Origin: an uncultured Geobacteraceae bacterium | GTDB taxonomy: Bacteria; Desulfobacterota; Desulfuromonadia; Geobacterales; Pseudopelobacteraceae | Reading direction: 5' to 3' | NCBI GenBank assembly: GCA_903879825.1 | Contig: CAIRND010000667.1 | Coordinates: 1 to 11,649, forward strand | DNA: 11,649 nucleotides | Shown here: one piece after another, positions 5,870-11,649 of the stretch | Numbering within the stretch: position 1 is the stretch's first letter | Layout: each line of letters begins with the position of its first letter | Notes under the pieces: model-generated | Told to the model about the DNA's origin: nothing | Databases searched by the model: none | What the model saw: the letters and a program-made list of their open reading frames with translations, nothing else | Made by a program: the position numbers and the translations under genes

Positions 5870-6094
5870 TTAGTAAGCACCTATAGCAGCGGGATACAGC
5901 TGATTGTCAGCCATAAAGGCTTCCATGCCGGTTTTAATATTTTTCAAATCACTGGTTGAAGCACTGTGGTAGGCTTTCTCCCGATAAGACGAAAACTGCG
6001 GAATAGCTACTGCGGCCAGGATACCGATAATCGCAACGACGATCAGCAACTCGATCAGGGTAAAACCTTTGTTACTTCTGAACTTGTTTAACAT
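5870..6094 (-). CDS. pilA: Truncated type IV pilin (PilA-N, Geobacter type)
   Basis: The prepilin has 74 residues: a ten-residue leader (MLNKFRSNKG) and a 64-residue mature pilin starting FTLIELLIVVAIIGILAAVA. The leader Gly, the N-terminal Phe and Glu5 required for PilD processing and assembly are present. It lacks the globular C-terminal domain of normal pilins, as in Geobacter PilA. Aromatics in the mature chain are Phe1, Phe24, Tyr27, Tyr32, Phe50, Tyr57 and Tyr64 (7 of 64). Geobacter sulfurreducens PilA, as I recall it, has Phe51 rather than Phe50 and lacks the terminal Tyr. An AAAGGAG ribosome site precedes the ATG, and a sigma-54 promoter lies about 65 bases upstream. Such proteins form thin type IV filaments linked to extracellular electron transfer, either as pili or as PilA-N/PilA-C filaments involved in secretion. 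Confidence 0.97.
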   Translation of the reverse strand: MLNKFRSNKGFTLIELLIVVAIIGILAAVAIPQFSSYREKAYHSASTSDLKNIKTGMEAFMADNQLYPAAIGAY

Positions 6095-6159
6095 AATGTT
6101 TCTCCTTTCGTGGTTTGTGCTCTAACGACAGAGCTTGATTGTGAAGTTAAGTTCTATTT

Positions 6160-6176
6160 AGCAATATCAAGACCAA
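6160..6176 (-). promoter_or_regulatory. Sigma-54 (-24/-12) promoter of pilA
   Basis: The minus strand reads TTGGTCTTGATATTGCT here: GG (6173-6174) and GC (6161-6162) are separated by exactly ten bases, with TTGG and TTGCT flanks close to the consensus YTGGCACG-N4-TTGCW. Initiation would fall near 6149, giving a leader of about 55 bases before pilA. Known Geobacter pilA promoters are sigma-54 dependent and activated by PilR, and a PilR-type gene lies nearby at 6885-8264. Confidence 0.82.
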
Positions 6177-6270
6177 AAGCGATTATTTACTTAATTACAT
6201 GTTATTGTTAGGTAAAATAAAAGATAATGTACGTAAAACTCAAATTAAACCTAATTTTGGCAACAAGTGA

Positions 6271-6285
6271 TGACAATTATTGTCA
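6271..6285. promoter_or_regulatory. Perfect palindrome upstream of the pilA promoter, candidate PilR enhancer site
   Basis: TGACAAT-T-ATTGTCA is a perfect seven-base inverted repeat with a one-base centre. It lies about 130 bases upstream of the predicted sigma-54 start, the usual distance for an activator binding site. TGTC/GACA half-sites agree with the TGTC core described for PilR sites in Pseudomonas. The rest of the 6177-6348 spacer is AT-rich and shows no gene. Binding by PilR is inferred from position and symmetry. Confidence 0.5.
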
Positions 6286-6348
6286 GCTACAGAGCAAAAA
6301 TGTATAAGGTCAGAAAAACACCCATGATGGTATCCTGATTCAAAACAA

Positions 6349-6699
6349 TTACATGATGCTCCAACCTGTGCCAGAAACAGAAGCAGAACCTGCCGTGCCA
6401 AGGACTCCCATTGGAGCGCCTTTTGTTACGGGCATCCAAGTTAATGAAATACCATCATGAGAAGTACCAAAGGCCTTGACACCATTTATATGTTGCGTGG
6501 ATATAGCATATCCCGAGGTTGAGGTTTGCCACGCAAGAGAATCTCCGCTTGACAGTTTGCCAATAGTTTCCCGACCGGATTTTACTAACAATCCTGTACT
6601 GGCAGTAGAAATTGCAGCGGTACTCGCAGGAGTATCAGTTGCAATGGATGATGTTGCGGTAAGAACAACCAGTAAAGCTGTCAAAAGAAGTTTTTTCAT
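6349..6699 (-). CDS. PilA-C / Spc-type protein, second copy upstream of pilA
   Basis: This 116-residue protein is a paralogue of the one at 5491-5841: same length, no gaps, 88 of 116 identical by hand count. It has a signal peptide (MKKLLLTALLVVLTATSSIA). The two copies differ mainly in the early mature region (residues 19-44) and at 83-99; the stretch QHINGVKAFGTSHD and the C-terminus GTAGSASVSGTGWS are the most alike. It has its own GAGG ribosome site and an apparent sigma-70 promoter, so it is not bound to the pilA transcript. Between its stop and the pilA ATG lie 254 bases with the pilA promoter. It may be a second partner or chaperone for the single pilin, used under different conditions. 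Confidence 0.78.
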   Translation of the reverse strand: MKKLLLTALLVVLTATSSIATDTPASTAAISTASTGLLVKSGRETIGKLSSGDSLAWQTSTSGYAISTQHINGVKAFGTSHDGISLTWMPVTKGAPMGVLGTAGSASVSGTGWSIM

Positions 6700-6743
6700 T
6701 TTTGTCCTCGTAATGTCTATGCTGAGTATCAGCGAGTATATCT

Positions 6744-6772
6744 ATAGTATCTTTACTTGCATGTAAACTCAA
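6744..6772 (-). promoter_or_regulatory. Sigma-70-type promoter of the upstream PilA-C copy
   Basis: On the minus strand TTGAGT (6767-6772) and TACTAT (6744-6749) are separated by 17 bases; initiation is expected near 6737. A small inverted repeat, GCTGA-GTA-TCAGC (6721-6733), would form a hairpin at the very 5' end of the transcript. No GG-N10-GC sigma-54 element was found between 6700 and 6884. Confidence 0.5.
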
Positions 6773-6884
6773 AAGCACTAATAGCACAGCGGACTATGTC
6801 GTATTAACCATCCCGTGTGAGCTAAGAAACGTCACCATCACCCGGTCAAGTTTCATACAATTTACGTCAACATGCGGTAAAAAG

Positions 6885-8264
6885 TCACTCCTCCCCACTA
6901 TCCAGCCCAAACTTGGCCAGTCTATACCGAAACGAGCGAAACGTCATTCCCAGCAGTTCCCCTGCTTTCTTTTTTGCTCCACCGGTCTTTTCAAGTGCCT
7001 TCATCAGATATTTCTTTTCCAACTCCTCCAACATCGGTTCCAGCTGCATACCGGACTCAGGGATATCGCAATCGCCGCTAAGACAGGGAGCTTTGTTGGC
7101 CAGCAGCTGTTTTGGCAGACTTGTCTCGGAAATCACCTCAGGATCAAGAATCAGACTGCGCTCAATGCAGTTTTCCAACTCCCGAATATTGCCGGGAAAG
7201 GCATGATTCATCAGCACCTTAAGGGCACCAACGGTAATTGAGGCTGGCTTGTTTTGGCCTGTAACTTGGAATTTCCGACAAAAATACTCAATCAGGAGCG
7301 GGATATCCTCAATCCGTTCCCGCAGCGGCGGCATAACAAGCTGCACAACATTGAGACGGTAATATAAATCCTCCCGAAAAGTCCCATCCTTCACCTGACT
7401 TTCCAGGTCGCGGTTTGACGCGCTCAGTATCCGTACATCTGCCTTGCGGGTAACAGCATCCCCAACCCGTTTGAATTCGCGCTCCTGAAGCACCCGCAAC
7501 AGCTTGGTTTGCATCAGTAGCGGCAATTCACCTATTTCATCAAGAAAGAGTGTTCCTCCTTCCGCCTGCTCAAACAGACCGGGCCTGTCACTGACCGCCC
7601 CGGTGAAGGAACCTTTTTTATGCCCGAACAGCTCACTCTCAATCAGGTTTTCTGGAATAGCGCCACAATTAACCGCTACAAACGGCTTTGATTTGCGCGG
7701 ACTGCACGTGTGTATGGAACGGGCTGCCAACTCTTTACCGGTGCCGCTCTCACCAAGAATCAGCACACTACTCTGGCTGGCGGCTACCTTCTGAATCATA
7801 TCGAAAAGCTCCCGCATCTTCGGACTCGTACCGATAATGCCGCAGAAACTGTCACGCTCGCTGACGTGCTTTTTCAGCAAAACATTTTCCCGTTTTAACC
7901 CCTGCTTTTCAAGGGCATTTTTGATCAACTGCTTTATCTCTTCGTTTTTAAATGGCTTACACACGTAATCATATGCACCAAGTTTCATTGCCTCTACGGC
8001 CTGTTCTGATGTTGAAAAAGCGGTCAGTATTAGTACCGCTGTCTCAGGAGACATATTTTTGATGCGGCCCAGTAACTCAATACCCGATAAACCTGGCATA
8101 TTTACATCCGAGAGCACCAAGTCAAACAACGCGGATTCCATGGTGCGCAGCGCTTCATCGGCAGAACCTGCAACCGTAACGTCATATCCCTCTCGCTCCA
8201 GCAGGATGGAGAGAAATTCACGCATACTCAGTTCATCATCAACAACAAGTATTTTAATTTTCAT
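6885..8264 (-). CDS. pilR: PilR-type sigma-54-dependent response regulator
   Basis: The 459-residue protein has three domains. A receiver domain (1-120) has Asp9-Asp10, phospho-acceptor Asp53 (LVLSDVNMPG), Thr81 and Lys103. An AAA+ sigma-54 activation domain (about 140-370) has Walker A GESGTGKE (171-178), the sigma-54 contact loop GSFTGA (218-223, the Ser variant familiar from PilR) and Walker B GGTLFLDE (236-243). A Fis-type helix-turn-helix (about 420-455, KKKAGELLGMTFRSFRYRL) is typical of PilR. All catalytic residues appear intact. It would open the sigma-54 promoter of pilA. The AAGGAG ribosome site and a 23-base gap place it at the end of the operon with the MacAB-like transporter. The cognate sensor kinase PilS is not in the window. 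Confidence 0.9.
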   Translation of the reverse strand: MKIKILVVDDELSMREFLSILLEREGYDVTVAGSADEALRTMESALFDLVLSDVNMPGLSGIELLGRIKNMSPETAVLILTAFSTSEQAVEAMKLGAYDYVCKPFKNEEIKQLIKNALEKQGLKRENVLLKKHVSERDSFCGIIGTSPKMRELFDMIQKVAASQSSVLILGESGTGKELAARSIHTCSPRKSKPFVAVNCGAIPENLIESELFGHKKGSFTGAVSDRPGLFEQAEGGTLFLDEIGELPLLMQTKLLRVLQEREFKRVGDAVTRKADVRILSASNRDLESQVKDGTFREDLYYRLNVVQLVMPPLRERIEDIPLLIEYFCRKFQVTGQNKPASITVGALKVLMNHAFPGNIRELENCIERSLILDPEVISETSLPKQLLANKAPCLSGDCDIPESGMQLEPMLEELEKKYLMKALEKTGGAKKKAGELLGMTFRSFRYRLAKFGLDSGEE

Positions 8265-8287
8265 GGAAACTCCTTATTCGAACAGTG

Positions 8288-9445
8288 TCACCCTACCCGC
8301 CGTAATCCATCCGCTATCTTTATCCTCACCGCCCGCCACGTGGGGAAAATACCCGCAACAATTCCGACAATCAGGCAAAAGACAAGATCCATGTATATTG
8401 TTGAGCGCTCAACCTGAAACACAGGAAAAAAATCTCCCATAAGCTGACCAAATTTTCTGGCGACCGGAAAGGTGAGGATAATGCCAAGAGCGCCGCCAGC
8501 AGATGTTATAAAGAGCGATTCACCAAACACCATGCCTGCAATATGGTGCGCCTGAAACCCCATCGCCTTGAAGATCGCATATTCGCCGATCCTTTCGCGG
8601 GCGGTCATTGCCATGGTATTTGCCACCACCACCATAATAATGATAATTACGACAAAAGACACGATACGGATAGCCACGACAATCGCCTCAGTCATGGAAA
8701 CAAAGCTGAGCTGGAAAGCTTTTTCAGTTTCGGTCAACGTTTCTGCCAGCGAGTTTTTGAATGTGGCATCAACGGCAAGAGAAACTTCTGCCGCTGCGCG
8801 CGAGTTTTTCAGGCCAATAATATACACCCCGGTCTGATCGGCGCGCCTGGCAACCGTTTTTCTCAGCGATTCATTCAAATACTGCCAGTGAAAAAAGAAC
8901 TGGGATTCATCCGTGGATGTCTCTGCTCCCGAATAAATGCCTCTCACAACAAACTCCCAGTTTCCCGGAAAGATAGTCCCTTTCAGTGGAATGCTATCCC
9001 CGATTTTCCAGCCAAAGCGCCTTGCCAGTTTTTTACCGATAACACAACCTTTTCGATCCTGAAAAAATGCCCGTTTTTCTTCCGGTGCCAAAACAAATTC
9101 CGGATAAAGATCCAGATAACTTTTCGGCTCAATCGCAAAACTGGGAAAAAAATTCTTTTCAGTTATGTAGACACCGCCGAACCAGTTGGCGTAGGAAACC
9201 GACGAAACTCCTTCGATACGACGGATACGTTCCTGATAGGCTATTGGGAGTGAAAATACGAGAGAAACCGCATTCCGACTGATCAAACGGGCAGCTGACG
9301 AGGCATTGGCTCCGGCGTACCAAGCAGTGACAACTGCCTGCAGAAGACCGAAAGCCAGAATAGCGACCGTGATACCCAAAATAGTCAGGAACGTTCGTAT
9401 CCGATGCCGAAAGGCGTTGCGGGCGAGAAGCTTAAGGAGAAACAT
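8288..9445 (-). CDS. FtsX/MacB-type ABC permease
   Basis: The 385-residue protein has the four-span layout of the MacB/LolC-E/FtsX group. The first span (about 17-40) follows the RNAFRHRIRTFLTILGITVAI start typical of the family. A large periplasmic domain covers residues 45-255. Three C-terminal spans follow at about 262-285, 310-332 and 355-375. The cytoplasmic loop RERIGEYAIFKAMGFQ between spans 2 and 3 is the characteristic coupling element. It overlaps the ATPase gene by 14 bases and acts with it in the inner membrane, using ATP to drive a periplasmic conformational cycle rather than classical transport across the bilayer. The substrate cannot be read from the sequence; the fusion protein beside it points to a tripartite efflux pump. 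Confidence 0.88.
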   Translation of the reverse strand: MFLLKLLARNAFRHRIRTFLTILGITVAILAFGLLQAVVTAWYAGANASSAARLISRNAVSLVFSLPIAYQERIRRIEGVSSVSYANWFGGVYITEKNFFPSFAIEPKSYLDLYPEFVLAPEEKRAFFQDRKGCVIGKKLARRFGWKIGDSIPLKGTIFPGNWEFVVRGIYSGAETSTDESQFFFHWQYLNESLRKTVARRADQTGVYIIGLKNSRAAAEVSLAVDATFKNSLAETLTETEKAFQLSFVSMTEAIVVAIRIVSFVVIIIIMVVVANTMAMTARERIGEYAIFKAMGFQAHHIAGMVFGESLFITSAGGALGIILTFPVARKFGQLMGDFFPVFQVERSTIYMDLVFCLIVGIVAGIFPTWRAVRIKIADGLRRVG

Positions 9446-10133
9446 CGTTCAACAAACCTTTTTCCAAATGGCGGATGATATGTGCCTTCTCAGCCGCACG
9501 TGGATCATGGGTTACCATGATAATGGTTTTCCCCCGCTCTGCATTAAGTCGGGCCATCAAGCCGAGGATCTCTTCGGCGGAGACCCGATCAAGGTCACCG
9601 GTCGGTTCATCGGCCACCAGTATGGTCGGGTCCGTGACAATCGCACGGGCAATTGCCACCCGCTGCTGCTGACCACCGGAAAGTTGCGAAGGATAATGCT
9701 CCATCCGGTCTGACAGGCTGACAACCTCCAAGGCGGCTTCTACATGCTCGCGGCGCTCACGGCGTGAAAGTGTCGTTAATAACAACGGCAGTTCAACATT
9801 CTCATAGGCGGTCAGAACCGGAATCAGATTATAAAACTGAAAAATGAAGCCGACGTGAGCTGCTCGCCACCGTGCCAGGTCTGATTCATTCAGCGTCGCA
9901 ATATCAACACCGTCCACCACTATTGAACCGCTGTCCACGGTATCTATCCCGGCGATAAGGTTAAGCAGCGTCGATTTACCCGAACCTGAAGGACCCATCA
10001 AAGCCAAAAACTCACCCCGGACAATATCAAATGAGATTCCTTCCAGTACCGGTATTGGCTGATTGCCGCGTTGATACGCTTTTGAAACAGAGTTAATGGT
10101 AACGATTGCGTGCTGCTCAGCGGAAGTTGACAT
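9432..10133 (-). CDS. LolD/MacB-type ABC transporter ATP-binding protein
   Basis: The 233-residue protein contains a complete nucleotide-binding domain: Walker A GPSGSGKST (47-55), Q-loop FIFQFYNLIP, signature LSGGQQQRVAIARA, Walker B ILVADEPTGDLD and the switch histidine in MVTHD. The FQFYNLIPVLTAYENVELPL segment is characteristic of the LolD/MacB/FtsE branch. The gene starts two bases after the stop of the membrane fusion protein, with GGAG in the end of that gene as ribosome site, and it overlaps the permease start by 14 bases. It is the motor of the same efflux or envelope-maintenance complex. Confidence 0.95.
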   Translation of the reverse strand: MSTSAEQHAIVTINSVSKAYQRGNQPIPVLEGISFDIVRGEFLALMGPSGSGKSTLLNLIAGIDTVDSGSIVVDGVDIATLNESDLARWRAAHVGFIFQFYNLIPVLTAYENVELPLLLTTLSRRERREHVEAALEVVSLSDRMEHYPSQLSGGQQQRVAIARAIVTDPTILVADEPTGDLDRVSAEEILGLMARLNAERGKTIIMVTHDPRAAEKAHIIRHLEKGLLNDVSP

Positions 10134-10135
10134 GG

Positions 10136-11353
10136 CTATTTTTTCTCCGGAAAGGAGATTTTGTCGCCATCTTTCAGCTTTTCAAGTGGTTTAAGAGCAA
10201 CTTTATCGCCCGATTTCACCCCCGCCACCTCCAGTAGATCACCTAACCTGGCACCGGCAGTAACTGCCGTAAAGCGTACCGTCTCCCCAACAACGAGATA
10301 AACACCGCTCTGGCCGTTACGGGTTACCATGGCAGCCGGATTAAGGACAATCCGCGCTTTATTATCTGCGGCGACAGCCTCACGCTGCAGAAACGCGACC
10401 TTGGCGCTCATTTCGGGGAAAATTCGCTGATCCCGTTCAAGAAAACGAATTTTCACCATAACCGAGGCTTTACTGCGATCCGCAGTCGGCACGATCGTAT
10501 GAACGACCCCACGAAAACGGCTGCCCGGAAGTGCGTCCAGGGTAATTTCACACGGTTGGCCCTGCCTGATCTGCGCAAGGTTGGATTCTGAAACATCTGC
10601 CTCAACTTGGAGTGAAGCAAGGTCGGCAATGGTAACAACCGCAGCTTTTGAATTTGCCGCCGCTCCAAATGGCGTAATGATATCACCGACATCAGCATTT
10701 TTGGTCAACACCACAGCATCAAAAGGGGCTTGGATAAAGCTGTAACCACGGTTGACATTAGCACCCTGCAGTGCGGCAACAGCAGTTGCTATCCCGGCTT
10801 CTGCACTGGCCATAGATGCACTGGCACGTTTGAAACGGGCATCAGCACTATCATAATCAGACTGGGAGACTATTCCTAAGGCCAGTAGCTCTTTTTGGCG
10901 CTGAAATGATTTTTCTGCATCTGCCAATTCAGCACGCGATTGTTCACGTGTCGCCTTCGAATTTTGCAAAGCGGCCTCTGCCTGATGGACAGACGCTTCA
11001 AGATCTTTATTCTCAAGGCGGGCAATTACCTGCCCTGAACTCACTTTACTTCCCTCTTCAACGCCGATCCATTCCATTCGTCCCGTTATTTTAGATGCAA
11101 CCGCTGCTTTACGCTGGGCAACAATATAACCACTGGAATTGAGGAGTGTAAAAGACTGCGTCGGGAAATACAGTGAGACAGTGGCTGTTTCAATCGTTAC
11201 GGAACGGTTACGAAAGAGGGTTACGGCTGCAGCCCCAACGGCAAGCACCACAACAAGAATGACAGCCAGGCGGGTGCGGGACATACTATTACGCCGGGGA
11301 GCCATTTGACCTGTTTTATCAATGGTAAGGGCATCAAGTGATCGAGTTGACAT
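10136..11353 (-). CDS. HlyD/MacA-type periplasmic membrane fusion protein
   Basis: The 405-residue protein has one N-terminal membrane anchor (about 27-46, LAVILVVVLAVGAAAVTLF) without a lipobox. It continues with the first half of a lipoyl domain (VAASKITGRMEWIGVEEGSK and VSSGQVIARLENKDLEA) and a coiled-coil hairpin (about 120-200, LQNSKATREQSRAELADAEK to ASMASAEAGIATAVAALQGA). The second lipoyl half (YSFIQAPFDAVVLTKNADVG) and a beta-barrel/membrane-proximal region follow. Such proteins bridge an inner-membrane ABC transporter to a TolC-like outer-membrane channel; no channel gene is present here. AAGGTG seven bases before ATG 11353 supports the start. It is the first gene of the operon that ends with pilR. 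Confidence 0.9.
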   Translation of the reverse strand: MSTRSLDALTIDKTGQMAPRRNSMSRTRLAVILVVVLAVGAAAVTLFRNRSVTIETATVSLYFPTQSFTLLNSSGYIVAQRKAAVASKITGRMEWIGVEEGSKVSSGQVIARLENKDLEASVHQAEAALQNSKATREQSRAELADAEKSFQRQKELLALGIVSQSDYDSADARFKRASASMASAEAGIATAVAALQGANVNRGYSFIQAPFDAVVLTKNADVGDIITPFGAAANSKAAVVTIADLASLQVEADVSESNLAQIRQGQPCEITLDALPGSRFRGVVHTIVPTADRSKASVMVKIRFLERDQRIFPEMSAKVAFLQREAVAADNKARIVLNPAAMVTRNGQSGVYLVVGETVRFTAVTAGARLGDLLEVAGVKSGDKVALKPLEKLKDGDKISFPEKK

Positions 11354-11401
11354 AGTGCACCTTTGTGAGGATGTAGACTTGACACCAGAGTGCCGTTTTT
11401 T

Positions 11402-11430
11402 GTCATACCATGTTTACTGATGATTGTGAA
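11402..11430 (-). promoter_or_regulatory. Candidate promoter of the MacAB-like/pilR operon
   Basis: On the minus strand TTCACA (11425-11430) and TATGAC (11402-11407) are 17 bases apart, with TGG directly before the -10 box forming an extended -10. The match is moderate. The perfect palindrome TTGACGTCAA (11437-11446) lies just upstream, between this promoter and the divergent one for eno. Confidence 0.4.
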
Positions 11431-11448
11431 GCACTGTTGACGTCAAAT

Positions 11449-11478
11449 TTTACATTGAATTTCTTTGGAAAATATATT
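11449..11478 (+). promoter_or_regulatory. Candidate promoter of eno
   Basis: TTTACA (11449-11454) and TATATT (11473-11478) are separated by 18 bases, a plausible sigma-70 promoter, about 95 bases upstream of the eno start. Another AT-rich -10-like site lies near 11510. A stable hairpin (GGAGAA/TTCTCC, 11530-11545, extendable by two pairs) falls in the leader. Confidence 0.35.
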
Positions 11479-11577
11479 GCCGGGAAGCTGTTTTTTTAGA
11501 ATATATGTGGTATACACAGTACGTTTGCTGGAGAACATCTTCTCCGGGTCACTTTATTCCAAGCAAGGGGGCTGTAC

Positions 11578-11649
11578 ATGAGTGAAATTGTTGATGTCTA
11601 TGCGAGAGAAATCCTGGATTCCCGTGGTAATCCGACTCTGGAGGTAGAA
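11578..11649 (+). CDS. eno: Enolase (N-terminal fragment, cut by window edge)
   Basis: The first 24 codons read MSEIVDVYAREILDSRGNPT followed by LEVE, the highly conserved enolase N-terminus; the family motif DSRGNPTLEVE is complete. The enzyme converts 2-phosphoglycerate to phosphoenolpyruvate in glycolysis and gluconeogenesis and also binds the RNA degradosome in some bacteria. An AAGGGGG ribosome site precedes the ATG. It is the only plus-strand gene and diverges from the transporter-pilR operon. Confidence 0.95.
   Translation, partial: MSEIVDVYAREILDSRGNPTLEVE

Noticed and set aside
6290..6348. Possible terminator after the upstream PilA-C copy
   Set aside because: ACCATCATGGGTGTTTTT gives only a three to four pair imperfect stem; not enough to call.
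6885..8264. NtrC or other sigma-54 activator instead of PilR
   Set aside because: The GSFTGA loop, the C-terminal helix-turn-helix sequence and the position beside pilA with a sigma-54 promoter fit PilR better.
8543..9253. Plus-strand reading frame of 236 codons
   Set aside because: It is the antisense shadow of the FtsX/MacB-type permease; the composition (many His, Asn, Arg) is not protein-like and there is no ribosome site.
1..11649. CRISPR arrays, tRNA or rRNA genes, insertion sequences
   Set aside because: No regularly spaced repeats, no tRNA-like cloverleaf with CCA end, no rRNA signatures and no transposase-like frame or paired terminal repeats were seen; the only long internal similarity is between the two PilA-C genes.

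Overview
The window looks like a chromosomal segment of a Geobacter-type bacterium (Geobacteraceae/Desulfuromonadales, diderm). The main evidence is a truncated type IV pilin of 74 codons with the Geobacter PilA-N sequence, followed at once by a 116-residue secreted partner of the PilA-C/Spc type, next to a PilR-type sigma-54 activator. Species-level assignment is not possible by reading alone. Almost everything is on the minus strand, so transcription runs from right to left. The exception is the start of enolase (eno) at the right edge, which diverges from the rest.

From right to left: a divergent intergenic region (11354-11577) separates eno from a four-gene operon. That operon encodes a HlyD/MacA-type membrane fusion protein, a LolD/MacB-type ATPase, a FtsX/MacB-type permease and the response regulator PilR, with overlaps or gaps of 23 bases or less. 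Next comes the pilin locus: a PilA-C/Spc paralogue with its own sigma-70-like promoter, a spacer carrying a good -24/-12 sigma-54 promoter and an upstream palindrome, then pilA-N and a second PilA-C/Spc gene ending in a strong intrinsic terminator. The terminator sits directly on the 5' end of a large GT-C/TMTC-like membrane protein with C-terminal TPR-like repeats, a candidate protein O-glycosyltransferase.

The left third (1-3675) is a remodelled accessory stretch. It holds a nonsense-interrupted RHH antitoxin pseudogene, a short remnant resembling the 3' end of the glycosyltransferase gene, an intact vapBC-type toxin-antitoxin pair with a well-formed promoter and operator, an ABC-2 type permease, a membrane-anchored TPR-like protein, a yefM-yoeB toxin-antitoxin pair with its own operator, and the start of an ABC ATPase cut by the window edge. 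The permease and ATPase probably form one exporter, and each half now lies directly behind a toxin-antitoxin module whose autoregulated promoter probably reads into it.

Functionally, the centre is a pilus/filament locus: PilR and sigma-54 drive the pilin, the PilA-C proteins are its partners or chaperones, and the glycosyltransferase may modify secreted or surface proteins. The least ordinary points are the doubled PilA-C around one pilin, the pilin's altered aromatic pattern with an added C-terminal tyrosine, pilR attached to an efflux-pump operon with no pilS in view, and the toxin-antitoxin modules splitting the ABC exporter operon.
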